The position numbers were made by a program, and so were the translations under genes. The notes beneath the pieces are model-generated. The model was not told the origin of the DNA and did no database searches. It saw only the letters and a list, made by a program, of their open reading frames with translations. A DNA stretch of 64,000 nt from Desmodesmus armatus (Eukaryota; Chlorophyta; Chlorophyceae; Sphaeropleales; Scenedesmaceae): positions 372,001 to 436,000 of the forward strand of contig VIIQ02000015.1 in assembly GCA_007449985.2 (NCBI GenBank), written 5' to 3'. Within the stretch, counting starts at the first letter, position 1, and the number at the start of each line of letters is the position of its first letter. This document shows, piece after piece, positions 53,901 through 64,000 of this stretch.

Positions 53901-56900
53901 CCGGGTACAACCAGAAAAAAAAGGCTAGGTTCAACGCGCGGCCTCACCTGGCGCTGATTGAAGGCTGCAGACTCCAGCTCCTTCTGCTGCCTGCGGAGAC
54001 GATCACTGACCTGCAGGCACAGAGCACCAAACAAAACTGACCTGAGAGACTGGGGTACGTCAAGTAGGCCCTAGGGGCACCCTCATCAGCCCTTGGCTTG
54101 CTGGCTAGTGCTGAGGTTGGAAACTGTCCTCATAACTGTACTGTACTCTATACAGCAACAGGGGCTCCGCTGGTGTCAGCGACCGCAGCAGGAGACCGCC
54201 CTGCAGGTCACGCTGCCGGCGGCTGCCCACGAGATGGTCTTGCAAGCATTACGCGAGACAGCATCATGCAACTGACCAGCAGCTGCCGATAGCAGTGGTA
54301 AGCCATGCTTAGCTCATCCAATGCAGCGCGCACACCTCCTCCTCTCGGGATGCCAGCCTGGCAAGACGGTCAGTGTGGATCCGCTCAAGTTCAGTCCGCT
54401 CAGCATTCAACTGTGCATGGTACCTGCAGGAGGCCAAAACACAACAAGCCTTGTTCGCATAACAGCCACTTGTTTACAGCTGTACTTGCTGCCATGTCAA
54501 CAGCATGCAGCAGAGCCCGTCAAGCTATTGGGACTAGCGAGTGAGCCAGCACAAAGCCTTGCGAACAGACACTGCTGAGACCTGCGCATGTGCAGCGTCA
54601 CACTCACTAACACGACACCGACACGCCCAACACGCTAACGCTACACCACTAGATCTACGCCCCAGGTCTCTGTCTGGCAAAAGCGTTGACTTTCACCCCC
54701 TCTCTTCCCTCTCCTCTGGATCAGAGACATTTTTGTGGTCGTAGTGGCTGCCATGGCAACAGCATGCCTGCCAAGCGTCCAGGGCTGCTACTTGAGCCAG
54801 CACACAGTCTCGTAAGGAGACACTGCTGCCAGTACACAGCCAGGCACTGAGTGCCTAACAGCTGCGCAGATGCAGCACCCTCATGAGCCCTTGGCTCGCT
54901 GGCTAGTGCTGAGGATTGGGATACCCCCCCCCCCACACACACACACAAACACACCCACAATCACTGTACTGTACTGCACAATACTCACTTGGCCGCCTCC
55001 TGCTGCCTGGCTGCAGCAAACTCCACCTCCCGCATGCGTTCAATGCGTGCTGCAACCTGGACCTCCACCAGATCCTCGCACTCCTGCACAGCCAGCAGGC
55101 CATGGCACAGCGTGTTGACAGCTTGCATGGCGCGTGGCCTCTGCAACTCGAACAGGGCTGCAAACTGTTGCAACGTGCTCAGGCTGCGTTGTATACCAGC
55201 AACCACCAAGCGATGCGGCCCTTGTATGTCGGTCATTTGCGCCCCATGCAAATGCAAAGGTCCTACCCCCCCCCCCCTGGACGGCCCTGAGTAAAGTGTG
55301 CAGGCCGCTGCAAGAATGCAAGGCAGGCAAGTAGGTCCAAGACATCCAGATGCGAGTGCAGGCTGCTTGCCTGCTTGTATGCAGCCATATGTTCCTCAAG
55401 AGCCAAGGTGCCGAGGGCCAGAGGCCGCTTGTCAGCCTGCATGACAACAAGCACAGTCCAAACAAATGACGGGGCATCCGGACACGCCTGCGAAGATGCA
55501 TCTTGCTGAAAATAAACTAGGGTGCAGCAGCTCTCCTGCAGCCTCTTCGCCGCTGGCAGAACCAGGGTTTTGACTGCTGCAGCGTTGTTGGCGCTGCAAG
55601 TTTGCTGCACAACAGCGGCTTCTTGCAATGTCAGCACCGTATTTGTTGCGCTCATGTTGCGGGTTGCTGCAAGCCCAGAGGTATATCCCAGTGTGGACCG
55701 CCAGTATTGGCTAGGAGCGTCACTCCGTGCGCAGGCGAGCGCGGCAGCTGCCAGACCCCAATCATGCGTCTGAACACACAGATTACAACTGTAAACTACA
55801 AGAACTCTTGTGTTGTGGGAGAATCCTGTGTTACAAGCTGCTTGTTTCTGCCGCCTATCGGCGTCCTGCACGCGCTCTTGCTGGCTGCTGGCTGTAGTCC
55901 TGGCTTTGTTCTTCCATTGGCTCCTGCTGTGTTCCCTGTATACAGGGTGATAGTACTAGAGACGTCTCAACATGGAGACCCAGAATTGATACATCGAGGA
56001 TCATAACCTTGCAGCCAAGCATACCCCTGCATGCACACAGCGCCCACCTTGCCAAGGTAGCTGTCCTCCAGCAGCAGCAGCTTCCTGTTGAGGCCCTCCA
56101 GCTGCCCCACCGTGCTGGTCTGACAGGACGCATCTGCAGTGGCGCCCTCGCTGCTGCCGGAAGCCAGTAGGCTCAAGCCACGCAGCAGCGCCAAACCCAT
56201 GCAGCCTGCAGCCGAGACAGTCCCGACACCGCAGATACGGCGGTCACGCAATAGCATCTGTCAGCTGCACAGGGCGCTGCTGCAAAGCGCGACAGCTGCG
56301 TTCGCGCGCGTCCATCACACTCACGCTGCTGAACCCTGCAACGAGGCTGTACTGGTGCTGGACTGGCAGCATTGGAGGTACACTGACATGAATGTACGCA
56401 CGCACCGGCAGGGCTGATTTTCTGGAGTGTCCTGGCTGTATGTACCGCACCTTCTTGTGGCATCAGCTGCTGCACAGCTGCCAGCAGCGCAGGATGCCTG
56501 TCCAGCCGCAGCAGCTCACAGAGGTCTGAAGTGTTGAAGGGCAGCACATCCGGCAAATCCACCTCAGACCTGCAGCAGCACAGGAGGGAGGGCACGAGAG
56601 GGAGCAGCAGTCACAGCAGGCAGGAAATGCAGGGCAGACAGCAGCAGAAATTATCAAACTGCTAGTGCCCAAAGCTAAAATGAGATGCAACTCTGCTGGC
56701 CTCCGTGCAACAGTCACATTGCCAGTATGCGGTGTGCCAGCGAGCCTGGCTGCTGCAGCATGCGTGACCAGGAAGTGCACCGAATGTACCAGCAGCCCTA
56801 GACTTGCACTGGCACGGAGTGCCAGGGGCCGCTTGCTGCAGCTGCTGCTGCTGTTGTGATGTAGCAGCCAGCAAGCAGCAGCTGTCCTGGCCTGCTCCTA

Positions 56901-57682
56901 TCAATAACGCGCTGCTGCCTCAGCCTAAGCTGGTGCCCAGGACACATAGGCTCCACCAGCCACTCCCACCCACTACTAACCTGAACACAGACAGAGTGAA
57001 TAGGCAGCCAGAGGCCTGAAGGTACTCAGCAAACAAGCTCCGCATTGCTGCATGCCACATGCCGCTGCTGGCCCCCGTAGGGGCAGCTGTTGCACCTGCT
57101 GCTGCTGCTGCCAGGGGCAGGAGTTGTGCTGATCCCCCTGCAGCCTGGTCTAGCCTGGAGGCTCCTGCAAGAGTGTGCTGGCCACCTGCTGCAGTTGCTG
57201 CAGCCAGTGCTGGGCCCTTGACAGCATCTGGGCCTGCTAGCTTGCGCAGCTGGTCAAGCAGCTGTGTGCGCAATTGGCTCTGCAGGTGCAAAGGAGCATT
57301 TGCAAGCACAGGGCAAATGTGTGATGATGATGCTGCGCACAGCCCCTTTGCATGCGACATGATACGACATGGAAGGGCACTTGAGAGTTAAGCATGCACG
57401 GCAGCTGCTCAGGTGACTGTTACGAGCACATATGCGCCCTTTGCATGCCAGCACCAGCTCCAAACGCTATTCAGCATCCACTGCTGTTGCTGGCAGCTGC
57501 CAGCCACGAGAGCAGGCACAACGGCTGACCTTGAGTGATGCAACCACCCCACTGCGTTTGAGCTGGCCATAGATGTGCTGCTTGAGCGCGTCAGGGTCTG
57601 CCTCGCCAGAGTGTGCTGTTGCAGAGCCTGCTTCATGCTGCTTGCGCCTTGAGCCACTTGATGCAGCCATGCGCTGCTCCAT
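46710..57682 (-). CDS. OFD1: OFD1 homologue, centriole/basal-body LisH coiled-coil protein, 15 exons
   Basis: Exons (minus): 57682-57530, 57279-56981, 56569-56451, 56205-56048, 55436-55371, 55083-54989, 54423-54336, 54010-53948, 53556-53430, 53193-53076, 52713-52615, 52242-52181, 51494-51253, 50426-49457, 49053-46710. The order matches animal OFD1. An N-terminal helix pair (LKQHIYGQLKRSGVVASLK then SQLRTQLLDQL) is followed by a LisH motif (LFAEYLQASGCLFTLSVF, about residues 133-150), then VGQLEGLNRKLLLLEDSYLGK-type helices and a long coiled coil, and then Ala/Gln/Ser-rich sequence. OFD1 acts at distal centrioles and transition zones in ciliogenesis. All introns are GT-AG except that after exon 5, which uses GC. 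Phases agree across all junctions, but the last exon is one base short: near 47440 (four G) the frame ending GGAGGWLG must switch to VSAAAAAADAAS. That is a likely sequence error or a real truncation. Predicted length is about 1667 residues. Confidence 0.87.
50363..50612 (-). repeat. Duplicated 5' end of OFD1 exon 14
   Basis: About 80 bases spanning the acceptor and the start of exon 14 (encoding ATVSRDVALSRIDELTLAL) occur at about 50363-50442 and again at about 50530-50612. CAG arrays lie between and after them. The distal copy keeps a usable acceptor but has no matching donor, so it is a possible alternative or relic exon. Confidence 0.8.
50925..50956 (+). repeat. Poly-C tract
   Basis: A run of about 32 C in an OFD1 intron. 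A shorter poly-C tract recurs at the matching place of the neighbouring duplicated unit, near 51230-51240. Confidence 0.9.
51002..51402 (-). repeat. Duplicated OFD1 exon-13 segment
   Basis: About 150 bases coding ASTWAAAVG to RWQRRAEEAEAQLDE occur at 51002-51151 and 51248-51402, about 246 bases apart, with a third shorter copy at about 50781-50835. Only the 51253-51494 exon fits in phase; the others end in plausible donors but lack phase-compatible acceptors. Confidence 0.85.
51472..51870 (-). repeat. Minisatellite of four ~120-bp units containing a splice acceptor
   Basis: Units begin near 51472, 51587, 51712 and 51838 (spacings 115, 125, 126) with CTGCAGCCGAACCACCTCCT in the first three. 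On the sense strand each unit contains the exon-13 acceptor and first codons (EEVVRLQL), so several near-identical 3' splice sites lie in a row. Confidence 0.85.
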
Positions 57683-58169
57683 ACTTCACTACCAACCCAT
57701 GGGTTATGCTGCAGCGTTTGCACAAGTGCTTGTTCGTCCCAGGGCACAGTATGCGAACCAGGTGCTGTTGTTGATTCACGTGTTGGGCATTCCGATGAGC
57801 TGCTGGTCACAGCTCCACAGTAAGAAACTTCATCATAATCAAAATCTTTTGGAGCTGATAGTCAGGGCTGTGGCTCGATTTTAAAGTGAAAGTTGATTGA
57901 TCGTGGTTGAGGGTTGAATGTCAGAGGGCCCCCTGCTGCCACTACTTCAGAGCAGATACCAAAGCCAATCGCTGGAAATTCGAACGTACATCGCGCGCCT
58001 CTCTACTCCAAGCAGTACCCAGTACAACTGCTGATTTGATTGCACACCTCAGCACCTGCAAACACCTTGTGCACTGCAGCTGCTAACGAAGGTTCACTAT
58101 CCCCCTGTTGATACAGCAGCAGAAGAGGCCAAACACAGGCGCTTCACCCAGCAGCAGGGCACCAGCAGC
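57683..58169. promoter_or_regulatory. Divergent promoter region between OFD1 and ELOF1
   Basis: 487 bases between oppositely directed start codons. A TTTTAAAGTGAAAG stretch near 57880 is the most AT-rich part. No defined motif such as an X-box-like ciliary element was recognised. Confidence 0.5.
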
Positions 58170-59130
58170 ATGGGCAAGCGGAAGAGCGCTGCCAAGCCTC
58201 CTCCAAAAAAGGTCAGCACCGTAGTGCTGCTTGGTGCACACATCTCAACTCCCATGACCAATGTCTGCTGCATCACCTCCAGTAGCAGCAGACCCCATGC
58301 GGGGTCCAGACAGCAGCGGTGCAGCTGGGTACCAAGTGACGCTGCTCTTGCAGTGACCCCTTGTCCATGGCCTTCATGCATGCGCAACATACACCGCATT
58401 CAGCCTCCGCCAGTATCACCAATTGCATCCACGAATGTGCCACTGAACACATTGCAGGCTGCAGGCAAGTTGGAGACACAGTTCAATTGCCCCTTCTGCA
58501 ATGGAGAGAGCACAGTGGGCTGCACGATGGACTGGGAGACCAACACAGGTGTGTGCTAGCACAGGGTGTGCATGACAGTCACACCAAGGCAATCGCCAAC
58601 AGGATTATTGAGCAGTGACGTCTTCCTAGAGCCTCAGTACGTAACCTTCAGGGCAGAGGCCTGCAGTTGCAATCAGGGCTGGGTGTGTATGGTGTGTGTG
58701 TGGGGGGGGGGGGCTGGGGGGCTGAGGTACAGCAGCCGTCCACGCCAGTCAGCCGTCATCTGTGGGCATGATGTACCAGCATGTTTGTCATGGACCTTAC
58801 TGAGCTTCATTGATGGCTTGCGGCCTATCGAGCTTTGTTGAGTGTAGGCAGAATGTTGTACAATGTCATGCTACCCGGCTGGGATCCCTGTGCATGGTGA
58901 CTTTCCTGTGCGTGATGGGTGTGCTGGACAGACCTGCCCGCGTTTACAGCAGAACCAACAGCGGGAGCCACGATTGATGTATTTGGTGTGCCCTTGCTGC
59001 CCTGCCTGCAGGCATGGTTTCGTGTGTGGCGTGCGGGGAGGCTTTCACAACCAGCATCCATCAGCTTTGTGAACCGATAGACGTCTACCATGATTGGCTG
59101 GATGCCTGTGAGGAAAAGAACAAGGAATGA
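58170..59130 (+). CDS. ELOF1: Transcription elongation factor 1 homologue (ELOF1)
   Basis: Three exons, 58170-58211, 58458-58548 and 59012-59130, give 83 codons plus stop, exactly the length of human ELOF1. The N-terminus MGKRKSAAKPPPKK is the conserved basic tail. A zinc ribbon follows, with paired cysteines in NCPFCNG and SCVACGE. The C-terminus ends with the characteristic PIDVYHDWLDACEE. ELOF1 binds RNA polymerase II near the DNA entry channel and aids elongation through chromatin and transcription-coupled repair. All junction phases match. A TGTAA motif lies about 228 bases after the stop. Confidence 0.97.
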
Positions 59131-60243
59131 GGTAGCAGCAGCAGGAGCAGTATGTTGTTGCAGTTGAACCAGCAGCAGCTGCATGCCCTTTTGGAGTGGC
59201 AGCACCAACCATCATGGCACATCAGGCACAGTCAGGCACTGTTGCACTTGTATGACTGAGCAAAGGATTGAGCAAGGATGCGTCTTGCTAGGATCGTGGT
59301 TGCCAAGTTGGCACGTTCCATGTTCCACAGCTGGCTAGGTGGCAGGCTTGACTGTTGCTGTAATTGCATGTTTGTCATGGCCGGCTTGCTACCACGACTG
59401 TTGATATTGACAACAGCGGAATTTTACCCATCTGGCACTGCTCTAAGGGCTTCAAGCAGATCCAGGCGAAGCAATCCATATCGGTCGTGCAGTGTGGGCC
59501 TGACTTACCATGCAATGGATTGAACATGAACTACTCATGCATCACACACACTGCAGCATCGATGCTGCATGACACAGCTGTAGGTCACCTGCCTCGGTGC
59601 CACATTGTGGTCCTCTGGCTGACTTCAGTGGGCTTGGATCGTTGTTGAGCAGCTGCTGCAGTCGCCAAGTGGCCCACCCACAGTACTGCTGCTACTAGCT
59701 AGTATAAGTCACTATGACTCAGCTGGTGGCGTTGGTTTGCGTTGGTTCAACGTTGGGTTTGGCGCACGAGGGGTTGGCGCCCAACGCCCATCTGGCGGCA
59801 CACCTTGCAACAACTAGGCATGTCCAGCTGCATGTACATAAACACTTGAACACCCTTTGGCGCTGCTGCAGGAGCTTACCAACGTCCACCCAACGCGAAC
59901 CAACGTCCAACCAATGCAACTGTTGACCAATAGTGTTGGCTAGTGCACTTGTGTGCATACCCCTCTGTCATCCAAACATTGTGTAAATTTTCCCTGCGAT
60001 GGACAAACAAGGAAGGGCATTCTGTTTATGTTGCAAGCATTGATTTGCAGGTGACGTTGGATGGGGCGGTGGCCGTTGGTTGCGGCGGTGGCGGTTGTTG
60101 ACGCGTCGCAAGCTAGCGGTAATCAGCCTTCTCCGGCAATCAACCCTGTTCAATTCGCCCTCCCCTTACAAAGCAAACCCATTATCAACACAGCTGATCG
60201 CATTTGCACTCCTTTCGGCTGGGTCCTTCGTCTGTTCATCGCT
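59131..60243. other. Intergenic stretch with CGTTGG-rich inverted repeat
   Basis: It holds the ELOF1 3' untranslated region and the upstream region of the next gene. At about 59727-59760, repeated GTTGG units are complementary to AACG/CCAAC units at about 59878-59925, forming an imperfect 200-bp inverted repeat. An in-frame ATG at 60061 offers a 61-codon upstream extension of the next gene. Confidence 0.5.
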
Positions 60244-61202
60244 ATGTGGATTCGCTGCGTGAGGCCACCAATTCTTCTGCTGCTCGTTTTGATATCAATA
60301 TCTACAGCAAATGTTGGTGTCCGTGGAGGCACGCCTCGCAGACTGCTGTCCCCAACTGCGCCCATCAGCCTAGAAGCCCTTCTTGCAATCATTGACGGGC
60401 TTGAAGTGCCATCAACACCTGTTGGTGTCCCAGAGCCCGAGAGAGCCACCCTGCAAGTGAGTTTCGAGGGACACACAGGCTTCCAGCAAGCTGCTGCAGC
60501 TGCACTGCAGCAGCTGCTGAGCAGCTCGCCTCTTGCCCCATGCGGCAGTCAGGCAGCAATTGCTACTGCTGTGGCACACAGCCAAACTCACGACACTTGC
60601 ATCACTCGCAGGTTTCTGTCAAGCTGTCCGACTTGTTCCCCGATGAGCGCCCACCACCACCACCACCACCCCACCACCTCCCAGCAAGCAGTCACTGCCA
60701 CTCCTGCGGCAGGAAACTGGCTCAGCACACTACCAGCACAGCAAGCGCCCGGCAGCTTCTGTCAGCACCCTACGCAGCACCTGCCCGCAGGAAGCCCCTG
60801 GGCACTTCCAGTGCAAGCGCCAGTAGCATTGACCTTGAAAAGTGGCGTGAGAAGGCAAGCCCCAAAGACCGAGAAAGCCTTGATACCCTCACAGGCGGCA
60901 CAGGCAGCCGTAAAGTTGAGTCCAGCCCTCCAGTGACTCTCTCAACCATAGGGGGTAACCCCCGGGGCAGGAGGCTGCTGGTAGGCTTTGGTGGAGTTCA
61001 GCCTCAGGAGGATCCTTACCGCCGCGCTCTACTTGAAAACACTGGTGGATCCAGTGGCAGCCGCACACTATTGGGCTCGTTTGATACATGGGCTGCAGGA
61101 GCGTCTGCTGAGAACCAGAAGGCCGCAAAAGCCCTTGGGGCGCTCAGCGGCTCGTCAAAGCCTAAGGACGTCAAGATTTCAGACCTGAATCTTGACAAGT
61201 AG
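60244..61202 (+). CDS. Secreted Pro/Ser-rich protein of unknown function, two exons
   Basis: Exons 60244-60456 and 60612-61202 join in phase 0 through a GTGAGT-AG intron; 267 codons plus stop. From the ATG at 60244 the protein starts with a typical signal peptide: positive n-region, then PPILLLLVLISIS and a probable cleavage near STA-NV. I prefer this start to the in-frame ATG at 60061, which would bury the hydrophobic stretch as an anchor. The mature part has a seven-proline run, a Cys pair (HSCGRK) and five Arg-rich LL motifs (TPRRLLS, SARQLLS, GRRLLVG, YRRALLE, SRTLLGS). The Arg-x-LL repeats could be processing sites of a secreted precursor or simply a repeat family. No known domain was recognised. 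Confidence 0.6.
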
Positions 61203-63718
61203 TGCTGCAACCAACTGGTGACCTGCCAGGTGCAGCGCACCCGGTGGGCGTTTGTGCTGTCAGCAGCGCTGTCCACATAACCGGTTTCCAATGCGTGTGT
61301 CACGTGCTATATATTCCGGTTTCCAATGCGTGTGACACGTGCTATATATTCGCATGTTGAGGCAGCCCACCGCTTGTTCCTGGTGGTCGTTCTGCCACAG
61401 AGGCTCAGCATGAGATGATCTCTGAGCCTCGCTGGCACTGACTTTGACCAAAAAACACTATGATGTGCATGCGCTGTGTGGTGGCACCCCATATATTATC
61501 GACTGTATTTGCGCCCCGGGCATGATGTGTGGTTGTGTTGCGTGTTGTGTGTGCGTGCAGTTCAGGTACTTGACTGGCATTTCCCACGCAGAATGCTGTC
61601 ATGTTGTACTGTAGTTGGGGGGCTGGCTGCCTGGACATTGCCAGGTGGCAGTGCCAGGCTGGTTCGGGGCATATGGGCAGCTGCAGTTGCCAACTTGCCA
61701 ACCAGGGCCTGCTTGATCTGTCAGCTGCTGCACAAGCATCGATCACTGCAGTCTCAGCGCAGCTGTGCGGCACAGCAGGTTGGCTGCTGCGCGCATTATT
61801 CTGCGCAGTGCTCTTGGGCTGATCAGCCCTCAAAAGGCTCTTTGATTGGCAGTCACTGCCAGTGAGTTCCAGTGGTTTCGCATGCCATGACAGGGTGGGT
61901 GTCTAGTTGCTGGCTGGTCAGCCCTTTGTGCTGCCAGCCGGGCTGTGCTCCCGCAGCCCCTCAGTGAGCTTGTTGCTGCATGTCACATGCCACATGAGTC
62001 ATGACTGTCATGTGGCACCTTCAAGCTCTGCATCGTACACTTCAGCGCTGATTGCATGCCATCCAATGGCACCGCTGTGTCATTGCAGCCATGCAGTTGC
62101 CAACCGTTGGCAGTGGTTTCAGTGACTGGCAGTGGTTTCAGTGAAGCAGTGCGGCACTGCTGTTTGGGCCCAGCCATACAGTTGCGAACTCATGGGATGC
62201 CATTGCAGGCCTCCAAATGCTGTGCCACTGTCACCCTGGTGTCGCTGTCGCGCTGGCATGTTGATATTTCCTGTCGCCCACTGTTCCAAGCGTCATACAT
62301 GTACTATGTAGGTGGTGTTGTCTAAGCATGGTGGTGCTTGCAAAGCATAAAGTTTATGGCTGGTCAACCACCAACACTGTCTGACAAGGGCATGTATCAT
62401 GTTCATGCTGATCAGCATGCCAAGTTGGTAGATTGATTAGCCTTTGGAGCCCAAGCCATGTCAACAACTCCTTGAGCACAAAGGTTGCTGTTGGTACAGG
62501 CTGGCCAAAGCCATTGGGTTCAGCGGACCCATCATGGCCTGTTCCTGGCAGGTTCTGCTTCTTTTAAGGCCCAAAGGCTTGTTGCTGATTGATTTCATTG
62601 AGCGAGTGTATCGCTCCTGGTTTCATGCATCAGATGCCGAAATGCATCTGCCTGTGGCTGCATGTGCATTTCATGGCTTCTGGAGCTGTGGCAGCTGGTT
62701 TATTGCACACTGGTCTGTCTTCGTTGCCTTTGTGCCATGACCCGCATGCAGTGTGTCCCACTGAGCTGAGCTGATGTGTGTTGATTTCATCACATAGTAG
62801 CATGATGCCAGCACAGCATTGTCATACGATATAATGGCTGCACTGCAAATCGAATTGCTTTGGGGGTGTTGCTGGCCAGCTGTTCAATTGTAGTTGGGCT
62901 ACAGTCTAAAAGCCATCTGCATGCATGTGGCAGTGCCTGTAACAAGCAACCCTATTTAGTAAGCCTTACTAGCAGGGCCTACGGCCTGTGGAACAGTGGA
63001 GGGAGGTTGGCCAATGAGTTGGAAGTCAGTTGGCAACAAAACCTTCAAGCAAGTTGCTGGGTTCACACCGTGCTTGAGCCAAGCCATCTGTGCAGCATGG
63101 GACATATCGTATGTCGCAGCGCCATGATTGGAGCCTAGCAGTGTGGCACATCAACCACAACACCCACATGGCTGACAGACTCAATCTGAAGTTCTGGTAC
63201 AACCGCCTTTCCAAAAGTGAAGTTCACCTTCAGGTACTTGCAGTGTTTTCGGATAATCTGTCACGACTGTCCACCTGCTTTATCAACCCTGTCCTTGACA
63301 ACACCCCTCGGCATCATGACGGGTTGCATGTACATGCATGCACATACACTAATGTATAGTAAATCTCGCCTAGCCATATGAACAAAGGGCATCAGAAGTG
63401 GCTCGCAGCCTTTCGCAATAGAGGTTCGGTGCCAACACATGCTGGCGCCACAGGCAGCTGCATTGCAGGCTGCGCGCCAAACCTTGGCATAAGTCACGGG
63501 GGTTGACACAGCATGTGCAGGGGCAACACACAAAATCACGACCAGCATCTGCAGAAAACATCCTCTCCATACCCATGCGAGCTAGAACCACTGAAGGTAG
63601 CACTGCACGAATCAGGCGCGCTTGCTCACACATCCAACTCCGACAACTCATCAACAGCTGTGCTGTGGCCTCTGCACTAAGGCGCCAGCATATTGTGACA
63701 GACAACCATTGTGTGAGA
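61203..63718. other. Intergenic stretch with short tandem repeats
   Basis: About 2.5 kb. It contains a 35-bp tandem duplication at 61281-61350 (unit starts CCGGTTTCCAATGCGTGTG and ends in CTATATATT) and a CAGTGGTTTCAGTGA doublet near 62110-62142. No RNA gene or coding-like ORF was seen. Confidence 0.45.
61281..61350. repeat. 35-bp tandem duplication
   Basis: Two head-to-tail copies differing by one base (TGTGTCACG versus TGTGACACG), about 80 bases after the secreted-protein stop codon. Each copy contains CACGTG and TATATAT. Confidence 0.9.
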
Positions 63719-64000
63719 CTAATCCTGCGCCTTGCGGCAGTTGTCACACACCCAGGACAGTGTGAAGCTTGCCAGCTGTGGTACACCAAAGGCACTACCA
63801 GATGCACCTGAACCAGCTGGTGCACCAAAGACACCAGCTGGTGCACCAAAGGCACTACCAGTACCAAAAGTACTGCTGGTACCGCGCAGCGCGCCAAAGA
63901 CGGGTGGGCTGCAGGTTGAGCAACGCTTCTGGCACTTGCTGCCCTCCACAGGCTTTCCAGGGTTGCTAGCACAGACTATGGTCAGCTGCTGCATGACTTG
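63719..64000 (-). CDS. Partial FG-repeat, Cys-rich protein (nucleoporin/zinc-finger-like), truncated at window edge
   Basis: A frame open from the right edge ends at 63719. It contains a Cys cluster (SKCQKRCSTC), then Phe-Gly repeats (STFGTGSAFGAP, VFGAP, SAFGVP), partly encoded by a short tandem DNA repeat near 63805-63865, and ends WVCDNCRKAQD. FG repeats with W-x-C-x2-C zinc-finger starts recall RanBP2-type fingers of Nup153-like nucleoporins, but the finger is incomplete and no donor to a further exon is evident. A possible acceptor (GTGCTAG) lies near 63970. Function is therefore unassigned. Confidence 0.4.
   Translation of the reverse strand, partial: QVMQQLTIVCASNPGKPVEGSKCQKRCSTCSPPVFGALRGTSSTFGTGSAFGAPAGVFGAPAGSGASGSAFGVPQLASFTLSWVCDNCRKAQD

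Noticed and set aside
55437..55800. Open frame upstream of OFD1 exon 5 (starting THDWGLAAAA)
   Set aside because: It is in phase, but the OFD1 alignment runs directly from exon 4 to ADKRPLALGT, and a good acceptor separates them.

Overview
The window looks like nuclear DNA of a chlorophycean green alga. Genes are split by many short GT-AG introns. Proteins carry long Gln, Ala and Ser/Gly runs encoded by CAG/GCA-type repeats. TGTAA polyadenylation-like signals follow some genes, and an OFD1-type centriolar protein suggests a lineage that keeps basal bodies. A scenedesmacean such as Tetradesmus would fit the composition, but the species is inference. Exon models below were built by hand from splice sites and checked by phase across each gene.

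Positions 1-11.8 kb (minus strand) are most of a Ty3/gypsy-type retroelement. It has a Gag-protease ORF, a Pol ORF in the +1 frame, and a third ORF cut by the left window edge. Pol is the main discovery candidate. Between RNase H and integrase it contains an apparently intact C5-cytosine DNA methyltransferase (motifs I, IV, VI, VIII, X), and downstream of integrase a C4HC3 PHD finger plus a Tudor/chromo-like segment. One element thus seems to encode both a DNA-methylation writer and a chromatin reader. LTRs were not found. A near-perfect 345-bp inverted repeat (11.9-12.8 kb) lies beside it.

13.6-17.3 kb (minus) is an mTERF-family organellar nucleic-acid-binding protein gene with a one-base frame break in exon 2. 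Divergent from it, 17.8-24.9 kb (plus) is a 13-exon telobox-Myb (TRF-like telomere-binding) gene; one of its introns carries an intact tRNA-Ser(GCU). 25.3-33.0 kb (plus) is a nine-exon gene for a ~1908-residue TKL/Raf-like kinase. 38.2-40.1 kb (plus) is a four-exon AP2-domain transcription factor gene, flanked by about 5 kb and 6.6 kb with no supportable gene; the second gap holds a 184-bp TG tract.

46.7-57.7 kb (minus) is a 15-exon OFD1 homologue (LisH plus coiled coils). Its middle exons are surrounded by duplicated exon fragments and minisatellites, and its last exon has a one-base frame break. It is divergent from ELOF1 (58.2-59.1 kb, plus), a complete 83-residue transcription elongation factor. 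60.2-61.2 kb (plus) encodes a secreted Pro/Ser-rich protein of unknown function, and the right edge holds part of an FG-repeat, Cys-rich gene. Each host gene appears to be independently transcribed; no operon-like logic applies.
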